NCBI GenBank assembly: GCA_024636595.1
Contig: JAGXGT010000076.1
Span: forward strand, 1-9,071
Source of the DNA: Sphingomonadales bacterium
GTDB lineage: Bacteria > Pseudomonadota > Alphaproteobacteria > Sphingomonadales > Sphingomonadaceae
Direction of reading: 5' to 3'
Length of the DNA: 9,071 nt
Below are positions 1 through 4,778 of the stretch, piece after piece (the first letter of the stretch is position 1; each line of letters begins with the position of its first letter). Made by a program: the position numbers and the translations under genes. A model generated the notes under the pieces. The model was not told the DNA's origin. It searched no databases and saw only the letters and a list, made by a program, of their open reading frames with translations.

Positions 1-129
1 CGTCTGGCCCTTTTGCCGACCGAAGCCTTTGACTTCGGTTACGGTCATGCCGGTCACGCCGACACCGGTCAGCGCTTCACGAACATCGTCAAGCTTGAAC
101 GGTTTGATTATGGCTATGATAAATTTCAT
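1..129 (-). CDS. glnK: PII nitrogen regulatory protein (GlnK/GlnB), N-terminal part
   Basis: PII proteins are small trimeric cytoplasmic sensors of 2-oxoglutarate, ATP/ADP and (through uridylylation) glutamine. They control ammonium channels, glutamine synthetase adenylylation and NtrB. The reading frame starts at the ATG whose complement is 127-129 and runs off the left edge after 43 codons. The visible N-terminus has the family pattern MKFIIAIIKPFKLDDVREAL, followed by GMTVTEVKGFGRQKG, which leads into the T-loop. The rest of the T-loop, including the uridylylated tyrosine, lies outside the window. A G-rich Shine-Dalgarno stretch (AGGGGG on the minus strand) is just upstream of the ATG. A sigma-54 type promoter lies about 35-50 bp upstream, which fits nitrogen-regulated glnK. 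GlnK versus GlnB cannot be decided from 43 residues; glnK is favoured because of the promoter. An amtB gene beyond the edge would support it. Confidence 0.9.
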   Translation of the reverse strand, partial: MKFIIAIIKPFKLDDVREALTGVGVTGMTVTEVKGFGRQKGQT

Positions 130-163
130 TACGCCCCCTATTGTTGTTGCCAAGGGACACCTC

Positions 164-179
164 GCAAAGCTCGTGCCAG
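164..179 (-). promoter_or_regulatory. Sigma-54 (RpoN) -24/-12 promoter of the PII gene
   Basis: Read on the minus strand, these bases are CTGGCACGAGCTTTGC. This agrees with the sigma-54 consensus YTGGCACGrNNNTTGCW except for its last base. The invariant GG (positions 177-176) and GC (165-164) are separated by exactly 10 bp, as the family requires. The expected transcription start is near position 152, leaving a leader of about 22 nt that contains the G-rich ribosome site before the ATG. Sigma-54 promoters need an enhancer-bound activator. For glnK genes this is usually NtrC, responding to nitrogen limitation. Confidence 0.8.
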
Positions 180-221
180 AATCGGAAGGCTTTGGATTCA
201 AAGGATTTTGGTGAAATTCAG

Positions 222-237
222 ACTCTTAAGGAAGAGT
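222..237. repeat. Small perfect inverted repeat in the PII upstream region
   Basis: ACTCTT and AAGAGT form 6-bp arms around a 4-base AAGG loop. The stem is AT-rich and short. It lies between the end of the patatin operon (before the transposon inserted) and the PII promoter, so it could be a weak terminator for that operon or an operator. There is no convincing T-run, so I do not call it a terminator. Confidence 0.3.
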
Positions 238-242
238 AAATT

Positions 243-268
243 TTGTGCATTGCAACACAAGTGCACAA
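243..268. promoter_or_regulatory. Dyad TTGTGCA-N12-TGCACAA, candidate activator (NtrC-like) site
   Basis: Arms of 7 bp are at 243-249 and 262-268. Inside lies TGCA-N7-TGCA (251-265), rich in the GCA/TGC half-sites that NtrC sites use. The dyad is about 90-115 bp upstream of the predicted sigma-54 start, a normal enhancer distance. The spacing does not match the classical 17-bp NtrC consensus (TGCACC-N5-GGTGCA), so the assignment to NtrC is an inference. The last two bases of the right arm fall in the 8-bp target duplication of the transposon. Confidence 0.35.
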
Positions 269-274
269 TAATTA
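267..274. repeat. Left target-site duplication of the transposon
   Basis: The 8-bp sequence AATAATTA directly precedes the left terminal inverted repeat, and an identical copy directly follows the right one. Eight base pairs is the target duplication size known for the IS1595 family. The perfect identity of the copies suggests that the insertion is recent. Confidence 0.92.
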
Positions 275-297
275 GGCAATTGTATACTTGACACAGC
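275..297 (+). repeat. Left terminal inverted repeat (IRL)
   Basis: Starts GGCAATTGTATAC and ends TGACACAGC. Compared with the reverse complement of 2632-2654, it differs only at repeat positions 7, 14 and 20. Within it, TATACT (283-288) resembles a -10 box and TTGACA (288-293) a -35 box. Either could contribute to transposase transcription, but no well-spaced partner hexamer is visible. Confidence 0.92.
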
Positions 298-322
298 AGC
301 AATATCAGTGCATTGATAATGC

Positions 323-1297
323 ATGGAAAACGCAATCGACATTTTCGCCCCTCGCTTCAGCAATGAAGACGCTGCCCGTGAGCATCTTGAGGCCCTTCAC
401 TGGTCAGACGGTCCTGTCTGCCCTCACTGTGGCTCATTCAATGCTAAACGGCTGCCACCGCAGAAGCGTAAGCCTACAAAGGCGCATCCAGGCGGAACGG
501 TCCGCAAGGGTGTTGTCCAGTGCAATGACTGCCGCCAGCAATATACTGTGACTGTCGGAACGGTTTTTGAACGCTCCAAGGTTCCTTTGAATAAATGGTT
601 GCTGGTCAATCATCTGCTTTGCTCATCCAAGAAAGGTATGAGTGCGCATCAGATTGCCCGTATGATCGGCGTTACCTACAAAACAGCTTGGTTCATGATG
701 CACCGCATCCGTGAAGCCATGAAAGACACTGACCAAGGCCCTATGGGCGGCTATGGCAAAACCATTGAAGCCGATGAAACCTATGTAGGCGGCAAGGTCA
801 AAAATCGTCACAAGGGCAAACGTCACGGCGAAAACAAAAGCCCGTTCCACCAGAAGCAGCCCGTTATCTCCCTAGTAGAACGTGGCGGCAAGGTTCGCAG
901 CTTTCATGTTGCCAAAGTCACCGGCCCATTGTTGCGTCAAGTTCTCGTTACCAATGCCCACCGTGGTAGCTGGCTAATGACCGATGATCACAATGGCTAC
1001 AAAGCAGCAGGCAAAGAATATGTCGGCCATGGCGTCGTTAAGCACAGCCTTGGCGAATATGGCCGCAGCGGTGTTTTCCACACCAACACGATTGAAGGCT
1101 TTTTCTCCATTTTCAAGCGCGGCATTATCGGCGTTTATCATCATGTCAGTGAAGCACATCTTGCCCGCTACACAGCTGAATTTGATTTCCGCTATAACAC
1201 TCGCAAGTTGACTGACTTTGAACGCTCCACAGAAGCCCTCAAGGGTGCTCGCGGCAAGCGCCTTACCTATCGGCGGCCTGTTGCAGCAGCAGCCTAA
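323..1297 (+). CDS. ISXO2-like transposase, IS1595 family
   Basis: Transposase of 324 aa, the normal length for the family, which binds the terminal repeats and catalyses transposition. An N-terminal zinc ribbon is seen as CPHC (Cys33, Cys36) and CNDC (Cys67, Cys70). A helix-turn-helix-like segment follows (about 105-130, MSAHQIARMIGVTYKTAWFM). The catalytic domain has the family motif EADETYVGGK (Asp151 the first acidic residue), TDDHNGY (second, Asp221 or 222) and HTNTIEGFFSIFKRG, whose Asn255/Glu258 and Lys265 supply the third position and the following lysine. The C-terminal EFDFRYNTR is also typical. The ATG at 323 is chosen because the residues that follow (F-x-N-E-D-x-A-R-E-H-L-E) align with the usual start region of the family. 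No strong ribosome site is seen upstream. The frame is uninterrupted, so the enzyme is probably functional. Confidence 0.95.
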   Translation: MENAIDIFAPRFSNEDAAREHLEALHWSDGPVCPHCGSFNAKRLPPQKRKPTKAHPGGTVRKGVVQCNDCRQQYTVTVGTVFERSKVPLNKWLLVNHLLCSSKKGMSAHQIARMIGVTYKTAWFMMHRIREAMKDTDQGPMGGYGKTIEADETYVGGKVKNRHKGKRHGENKSPFHQKQPVISLVERGGKVRSFHVAKVTGPLLRQVLVTNAHRGSWLMTDDHNGYKAAGKEYVGHGVVKHSLGEYGRSGVFHTNTIEGFFSIFKRGIIGVYHHVSEAHLARYTAEFDFRYNTRKLTDFERSTEALKGARGKRLTYRRPVAAAA

Positions 1298-1348
1298 GTA
1301 TACGCTTACAATCCGACAGATCGGAGAAAAGCGCAAACGCTACTATCG

Positions 1349-1513
1349 CTAATTTGCCACTTCAATTGCGGAATCACAGGCGGTGATACTGCCTTCACAC
1401 CAAGCGGACGCAAGTAAAGACTCCGCTTCCGCCTTGTTGTCTGCTATTATTTCGAACGAACTGATAACACCGTCAACTTCATAAGCAAATGACCATAAAG
1501 GCTTTTCATTCAT
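1349..1513 (-). CDS. Small hypothetical passenger protein (54 aa)
   Basis: An uninterrupted frame of 54 codons on the minus strand, starting MNEKPLWSFAYEVDGVI and ending IEVAN. The N-terminal half (W-S-F-A-Y-E-V-D-G then I-I-A-D-N-K-A-E-A-E) reads like a short beta-hairpin followed by a helix, a pattern I associate with small uncharacterised bacterial proteins; I cannot name a family. It faces the transposase gene tail to tail with a 51-bp gap. Its start codon overlaps that of the DUF1508 gene on the opposite strand: both use the CATG at 1511-1514. No strong ribosome site is present; a GGGTAGGG stretch lies upstream. Its reality rests on protein-like composition and on filling the gap exactly; function unknown. 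Confidence 0.55.
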   Translation of the reverse strand: MNEKPLWSFAYEVDGVISSFEIIADNKAEAESLLASAWCEGSITACDSAIEVAN

Positions 1514-1718
1514 GGCTACTAGACCCTACCCTTCATTTTTAGTTTATATTGATGCACAAAATCAATTCCGATGGCGGCTCCAAGCAGCAAACCACCGGAA
1601 TATCGCCAACGGCGGCGAGGGTTATCATAACTTTTCAGACTGCATGGATGCCATTGGGCTGATTCAAAGTCCCCACCCTATATGGCAAACCGACGCCGTT
1701 ACTGCGCGCTTGGGTTAG
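1512..1718 (+). CDS. DUF1508 (YegP-like) family protein
   Basis: A 68-aa protein with one DUF1508 repeat at residues 8-52: FLVYIDAQNQFRWRLQAANH, then I-A-N-G-G-E-G-Y and a closing helix ending DAIGLIQS. The family pattern is f-x-V-Y-x-D-x-x-g-x-F-R-W-R-L-x-A-x-N followed by a G-Y turn. Biochemical function is unknown; related proteins (YegP type) have one or two such beta-beta-beta-alpha repeats. It is a passenger of the transposon. An AAAGG about 10 nt upstream of the ATG may serve as ribosome site. Its start codon overlaps that of the minus-strand 54-aa gene, and its 3' end overlaps the end of the minus-strand 43-aa gene by 20 bp. Promoter and leader must therefore lie inside the opposite-strand gene. 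Confidence 0.85.
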   Translation: MATRPYPSFLVYIDAQNQFRWRLQAANHRNIANGGEGYHNFSDCMDAIGLIQSPHPIWQTDAVTARLG

Positions 1719-1830
1719 AGCCATTTTTAGGCTTCCTCTTTTCATCCTTTAGCGGCTTGTGAGGCTTAGGCGGTGTTTTCAGCATCCGCTTTAGAACCTC
1801 GTCTTCTTTTTCTTGATTGGTGCCAGACAT
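1699..1830 (-). CDS. Small basic Pro/Lys-rich hypothetical passenger protein (43 aa)
   Basis: Minus-strand frame starting MSGTNQEKEDEVLKRMLKTP, then P-K-P-H-K-P-L-K and a lysine/arginine/asparagine-rich tail. The core R-M-L-K-T-P-P-K-P-H-K-P resembles a recurring motif I recall in very short uncharacterised proteins of proteobacterial genomes and mobile elements; this is from memory and untested. An acidic N-terminal helix plus a basic, proline-rich tail suggests a small, possibly partly disordered protein. The frame stays open upstream to an ATG at 1917 (72 aa), but the internal ATG at 1830 is preferred because a good AAGGA ribosome site lies 6 nt before it. It ends inside the DUF1508 gene (20-bp convergent overlap) and shares the CATG at 1828-1831 with the following plus-strand gene. 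Confidence 0.65.
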   Translation of the reverse strand: MSGTNQEKEDEVLKRMLKTPPKPHKPLKDEKRKPKNGSNPSAQ

Positions 1831-2590
1831 GAATGATCCTTTTGATAGCCCCCGCATGTTAATCGATGACGCGGAGGAACGCATCTCCAGTCTCGAAAAT
1901 ATTATAGAAGCCTTCATTCACCATGAAGGCCGGACCTTTCGCTCCGAGTTCGACATCAAAACTGGAAAGCATCTCCTCTACGTCCAGTATCCTATACCTA
2001 TCCCGCCGAAAATCAGCATGGAGATCAGGGCAGTCGCACGCGACCTCAGAGACGCGCTCGACCATGCTGTCTATGCCAGTTCCGTAAGCATCTTTGGCGG
2101 CGACCCCCATAAAACTAAGTTTCTCGTCGCCGACACAGAGGACGGCATCAAGCAGGAAATCAATCGAAACCGCTGCAAGGACGTTCACAAAGACATCATC
2201 GCCCTCATGGTGAACGAAAACGCATGCGAAGCTGGCAATCCAGCCATCTGGTCCCTTAATCAATTTCGGAACAAAAACACTCATCGGGTTGTCTCTCTCG
2301 CCAACGCGACATCTGGCGCGATGGGTATCGGCTCGATGAAAGGCGGTATAACCTTCAACTCCATGAGCGAATGGAGATCGACCAGCAAACGTCTGTATTA
2401 TGCTAAGATCAGGCCCCACAGCCAGAACTTCGAGGTCGATATAAGCCCTACCGCCGAGATAAGCACCCACCCCCAATTCGGGCTTGGTAGTAGGCCTGCA
2501 CCTGTAGAACTTCGCAATGCTGCAACCGAAGTCAGAAGACTTGTCGGAAAATTGGAAGCTAGAACCATCCGCATTAAGGGCGGTGGCTGA
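1829..2590 (+). CDS. Conserved-type hypothetical passenger protein (253 aa)
   Basis: A 253-aa soluble-looking protein without signal peptide or membrane segment; function not recognised. It begins MNDPFDSPRMLIDDAEERI, then an alpha-helical N-terminal region. The middle holds VARDLRDALDHAVYAS (about residues 67-82), R-C-K-D-V-H-K-D-I (about 113-121) and IWSLNQFRNKNTHRVV (about 138-153). The spacing of an L-R-x-A-L-D-H helix, an R-C-K-D-I-like segment and an L-N-x-x-x-N-x-x-H-R segment matches a group of uncharacterised alphaproteobacterial proteins I recall. R-D-x-x-x-H and R-N-x-x-x-H both fit the loose HEPN RX4-6H pattern, but that is only a suggestion. I chose the ATG at 1829; a TTG at 1817 is in frame (257 aa). 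Neither has a clear ribosome site, and the ATG overlaps the start of the 43-aa gene. It is the last gene before the right end of the transposon. Confidence 0.75.
   Translation: MNDPFDSPRMLIDDAEERISSLENIIEAFIHHEGRTFRSEFDIKTGKHLLYVQYPIPIPPKISMEIRAVARDLRDALDHAVYASSVSIFGGDPHKTKFLVADTEDGIKQEINRNRCKDVHKDIIALMVNENACEAGNPAIWSLNQFRNKNTHRVVSLANATSGAMGIGSMKGGITFNSMSEWRSTSKRLYYAKIRPHSQNFEVDISPTAEISTHPQFGLGSRPAPVELRNAATEVRRLVGKLEARTIRIKGGG
1837..1841 (-). promoter_or_regulatory. Ribosome binding site of the 43-aa passenger gene
   Basis: On the minus strand this reads AAGGA, followed by 6 nt and then the ATG at 1830-1828. It is the clearest Shine-Dalgarno in the passenger region and decides the start of this small gene over the upstream in-frame ATG at 1917. 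It lies inside the beginning of the plus-strand 253-aa gene. Confidence 0.6.
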
Positions 2591-2631
2591 GACCGGCCTG
2601 TCACGCCCAGTGGGTATATCACGAATCACTT

Positions 2632-2654
2632 GCTTTGTCATGTATACTATTGCC
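2632..2654 (-). repeat. Right terminal inverted repeat (IRR)
   Basis: Reads GCTTTGTCATGTATAC followed by TATTGCC on the plus strand. Its reverse complement starts GGCAATAGTATAC and matches the left end at 20 of 23 positions. It ends directly against the right copy of the AATAATTA duplication. Confidence 0.92.
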
Positions 2655-2662
2655 AATAATTA
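2655..2662. repeat. Right target-site duplication of the transposon
   Basis: AATAATTA, identical to 267-274. Its last three bases (TTA) are the complement of the TAA stop codon of the patatin gene. Because the duplication regenerates the target, the patatin frame is intact on this side and the other copy lies upstream of the PII gene. Confidence 0.92.
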
Positions 2663-3490
2663 GGCAGCGCGCTCCGCCAGCCGGGCCAATATTTGCGGGA
2701 TCACTTTTTCGGTTTCGCGGCGGCCAATATCGATCAGTTCCTCGGCGCGGGTAAAGTTCTGGATGTCGATATGGCCGACCGGCGGCGACATTGCGAAATC
2801 GGGCGGATCGAGCGCCAGCGAATAGCGGCCGAGATTGCGCAGCGACAGGCCGATGGATGCCTTGACGATTGCCAGGCTATTGGGTTCTTTGCTGCAATTT
2901 TCCGTGATTCCGGCAGCGATCGAACGATTGTGATAATCATCCTGCAGGTTGACCGACAGGCACAAGGCCTCGGGCGCCAGTTCGCGCACCGGCGACACCG
3001 GAACCGGCAAGGCCGCTCCACCGTCGACGAGCAGGCGGCCTTCATGTTGCACGGGTTTGAAAATGCCGGGTAGTGACATGGATGCACGGATCGCAGGCAC
3101 CAGCTTGCCCGATTTCATCACAATCGTATCGCCGGTGCGCAGGTCGGCCGCGACCACGGCAATGGGGAATGGCAGGTCTTCGAAACAGGACTGTCCAAAT
3201 TCGGTTTCCAGCTCCCTCTCGATATTGCGCGCGCCCATGACCGCGCCGCGCTTGAAATGCGGGTCCATGAAGCGCAGCATGTTGCGGAAATTGACGTTGC
3301 GGGCCATGTCCTCGAGATAGTCGAGCTTGCCGACCGCATAGCTGGCTCCGGTAATCGCACCGATCGAGGTACCGGCGATCGCGGCGATTTCGAGCGGGGA
3401 ATCATCGATTGCCCGGAGTACACCGATATGGGTCCAGCCGAGACCGGCACCGCCGCCAAGCGCCAGGGAAATCTTCCCGGCGCCCGTCAC
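2660..3490 (-). CDS. Patatin-like phospholipase (RssA type)
   Basis: A 276-aa serine lipid acyl hydrolase of the bacterial patatin family, expected to cleave acyl chains from phospholipids or related esters with a Ser-Asp dyad. The oxyanion loop is GGGAGLGWTHIGVL (residues 12-25), the nucleophile motif is GTSIG (Ser42) and the catalytic Asp is in VDGG (Asp156). Length and motif spacing fit small RssA-like cytoplasmic members; there is no signal peptide. The start is the GTG at 3490, which overlaps the TGA of the DUF2007 gene (GTGA, 4 bp) and has a GGAGG site 10 nt upstream. The frame is open further upstream to 3787, but that part is an arginine-rich shadow of the DUF2007 gene. The stop codon lies in the transposon target duplication, so the protein is complete. 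It is the last gene of the minus-strand operon. Confidence 0.9.
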   Translation of the reverse strand: MTGAGKISLALGGGAGLGWTHIGVLRAIDDSPLEIAAIAGTSIGAITGASYAVGKLDYLEDMARNVNFRNMLRFMDPHFKRGAVMGARNIERELETEFGQSCFEDLPFPIAVVAADLRTGDTIVMKSGKLVPAIRASMSLPGIFKPVQHEGRLLVDGGAALPVPVSPVRELAPEALCLSVNLQDDYHNRSIAAGITENCSKEPNSLAIVKASIGLSLRNLGRYSLALDPPDFAMSPPVGHIDIQNFTRAEELIDIGRRETEKVIPQILARLAERAA

Positions 3491-3699
3491 AAGGACACAT
3501 CCTCCGCCAATATCGCCCTGGCTTCGGCAAGATCCTCTGCCAGCACCATCACCCGGGCAGGCAAGGCGATGCCGGCGCCTTCGACAATATTGACATTGCT
3601 GTCGAAACAAACGGCACCGACGCCCGCAGCTTCCAGCCGCCCGCGGATGATTTCGGCTTCCACGCCGTGCATATGCCGGGACAGTTCCACCAGGCTCAT
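3487..3699 (-). CDS. DUF2007 domain protein (putative signal transducing protein)
   Basis: A 70-aa protein covering one DUF2007 domain. The family pattern is visible: a first strand and helix with E-A-E-I-I-R-G-R-L-E-A-A-G-V, then a turn with N-V-N-I-V-E-G, then P-A-R-V-M-V-L-A-E-D-L-A-E-A-R-A-I-L at the end. The family has a ferredoxin-like fold and is labelled a putative signal-transducing protein; the ligand or partner is unknown. The ATG at 3699 is 6 bp after the stop of the preceding flavin-type gene. The TGA overlaps the GTG of the patatin gene, so the two are likely translated together. A GGA about 9 nt before the ATG is a weak ribosome site. Confidence 0.87.
   Translation of the reverse strand: MSLVELSRHMHGVEAEIIRGRLEAAGVGAVCFDSNVNIVEGAGIALPARVMVLAEDLAEARAILAEDVSL
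3501..3505 (-). promoter_or_regulatory. Ribosome binding site deciding the GTG start of the patatin gene
   Basis: GGAGG on the minus strand, 10 nt before the GTG at 3490-3488 and inside the 3' end of the DUF2007 gene. It supports the GTG start over the long upstream extension and suggests translational coupling of the two genes. Confidence 0.65.
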
Positions 3700-3705
3700 G
3701 GTCGG

Positions 3706-4260
3706 TTATCCACCAAAATAGCGATCCGATGCCCGGGTCGGCAGGCCGTCGATGCTTTTGATTCGGTCGGCGGACTTTGCCACCCACGCTTCGGGATCGG
3801 ACTGGCGGTGATATTTGACCAAGGTCTCGCGCTCGGCCTTCATTTCCATGCGGGGCACGCCCCAGCCGCAGCTGGTCTGGATATTGTCCACCGCGATATC
3901 GAAGATTTGCCGGGTCCCGGGCAGAATGTCGAAATGCGCGGCCAGTTCGTCCCAGCCTGCATCCTGCGGCAGCACCGGCTTTCCAGTGCCATAGAGCCGC
4001 AAGATCAGCGCCGGATTGGCGAAATTGTTGAACATGATGGTGATCCGGCCGTCGGCGACCAGATGGGCATGGGTTTCATTGCCCGAGCCGCCAAGGTCGA
4101 GATAAGCGACGCGATTGGGACCCAGCACGCGAAACGCGTCATAGCCCTTGGGCGATAGATTGATCCGACCGTCCGCCGCAGCGGTGGCGACAAAGAACAT
4201 CGGCTGCTTTGCGATGAACGCGATATGATCATCGTTCAGTGCATCAAAAAAATCCGCCAT
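3706..4260 (-). CDS. Pyridoxamine 5'-phosphate oxidase family protein (FMN-binding split barrel)
   Basis: A 184-aa protein of the broad PNPOx-like flavin family, related to but distinct from true PdxH. The N-terminal part shows the split-barrel strands F-F-V-A-T-A, D-G-R-I-N-L-S-P-K-G and V-A-Y-L-D-L-G-G-S-G-N-E-T. The centre has G-R-I-T-I-M-F, followed by L-R-L-Y-G-T-G, and the C-terminal part has S-C-G-W-G-V-P-R-M near a conserved arginine-rich helix. Members bind FMN or F420 and act as poorly defined oxidoreductases; the substrate here is unknown. The ATG at 4260 is 12 bp after the CPBP gene stop, with an AAAGGG ribosome site 7 nt upstream. Cytoplasmic, with no signal peptide. Confidence 0.87.
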   Translation of the reverse strand: MADFFDALNDDHIAFIAKQPMFFVATAAADGRINLSPKGYDAFRVLGPNRVAYLDLGGSGNETHAHLVADGRITIMFNNFANPALILRLYGTGKPVLPQDAGWDELAAHFDILPGTRQIFDIAVDNIQTSCGWGVPRMEMKAERETLVKYHRQSDPEAWVAKSADRIKSIDGLPTRASDRYFGG

Positions 4261-4272
4261 ATTTCGCCCTTT

Positions 4273-4773
4273 TTAGTAAAATGGCCCGCCAAGCAAAAGC
4301 TCCCAGACGACGACCAGAAGCCAGTGGATCAGTATCACAGGCCACAGCGACTGCGAAACGATCCTGATGTGGGTTAATACTATGCCGAGGATGAACGTAG
4401 CAAACAGAAACGACGGCTGCAGAAAAATCGCTGACCATGGTGGTCCAAAGGTCAGCGCCTGAAAGGGATGCCAGAGGACATACAGACCGATGGAAAGCCA
4501 GTTGCCCAAGCGTTGCGAGAAGGTTGCGAACCAGGAAAGGAGGAGGCCGCGGAAGATCAGCTCCTCGGCCAGCGCCGGGACGAGGAACAGGATGATAGCG
4601 GCGGCGAGCGCCGACGGGAGATCGGCGACCGGATTACAATATAGCCAGCCGCCCAGATATCCCGACAATGCGATGATCGCGACCGCCGGGAGCGCGATGC
4701 CGATGGCGGATTTCCAGCGACCAGCCGCTGGCCAGATTTTCAGGGCCCGCCAAGTCTGTTTGGCGGCCCGCAT
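4273..4773 (-). CDS. CPBP family intramembrane glutamic endopeptidase (Abi/Rce1-like)
   Basis: A 166-aa integral membrane protein with about four to five hydrophobic segments. The family motif EExxxR is seen as AEELIFRG. The second histidine motif is in GLYVLWHPFQ, and the third, C-terminal, histidine is in VILIHWLLVVVW. The usual asparagine four residues after the third-motif histidine is not present, as in some subgroups of this family. CPBP proteins are putative membrane proteases related to CAAX prenyl proteases; bacterial substrates are mostly unknown. I use the ATG at 4773, six bases past the stop of the DUF924 gene. A TTG at 4785 with a nearby GGAG would add 4 residues and overlap that gene by 7 bp, and cannot be excluded. 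Confidence 0.87.
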   Translation of the reverse strand: MRAAKQTWRALKIWPAAGRWKSAIGIALPAVAIIALSGYLGGWLYCNPVADLPSALAAAIILFLVPALAEELIFRGLLLSWFATFSQRLGNWLSIGLYVLWHPFQALTFGPPWSAIFLQPSFLFATFILGIVLTHIRIVSQSLWPVILIHWLLVVVWELLLGGPFY

Positions 4774-4778
4774 CGCGG

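Larger units (their letters stand above)
275..2654 (+). mobile_element. IS1595-family (ISXO2-like) transposon with passenger genes, complete
   Basis: A 2380-bp element bounded by terminal inverted repeats (275-297 and 2632-2654; 20 of 23 positions match; ends begin GGCAAT and finish ATTGCC) and by identical 8-bp flanking repeats. It encodes an ISXO2-like transposase (323-1297) that fills less than half of it. The other half carries four passenger ORFs in a tightly packed alternating-strand layout. Simple IS1595-family elements are about half this size, and passenger-carrying members of the family are known, so this belongs with the so-called transporter IS elements. The element is visibly less GC-rich than the genes to its right, which supports horizontal acquisition. 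Transposase frame, both ends and target duplication are all intact, so it may still be mobile. Confidence 0.92.

Noticed and set aside
288..320. TTGACA (288-293) with GATAAT (315-320) as a transposase promoter
   Set aside because: Spacing is 21 bp, too long, and the start would fall inside the transposase gene, whose ATG at 323 is supported by homology. TATACT in the left end may act instead, but no -35 partner is seen.
1312..1325. TCCGA-CAGA-TCGGA hairpin after the transposase gene as a terminator
   Set aside because: The stem is only 5 bp and is not followed by a T-run.
1859..2656. 265-codon open frame on the minus strand running from the right end of the transposon across the 253-aa gene
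   Set aside because: It lies in exact codon-to-codon antisense register with the plus-strand gene, where long shadow frames are common. The plus-strand product has a family-like layout and the antisense product does not.
2660..3787. Extended patatin frame starting at 3787 (375 aa)
   Set aside because: The first 99 residues are arginine/glycine-rich and antisense-free shadow of the DUF2007 gene. The patatin fold begins right after the GTG at 3490, which has a GGAGG site.
3257..4158. Long plus-strand frames opposite the patatin, DUF2007 and PNPOx-like genes
   Set aside because: They lie antisense to genes with good domain matches and show no protein-like motifs.
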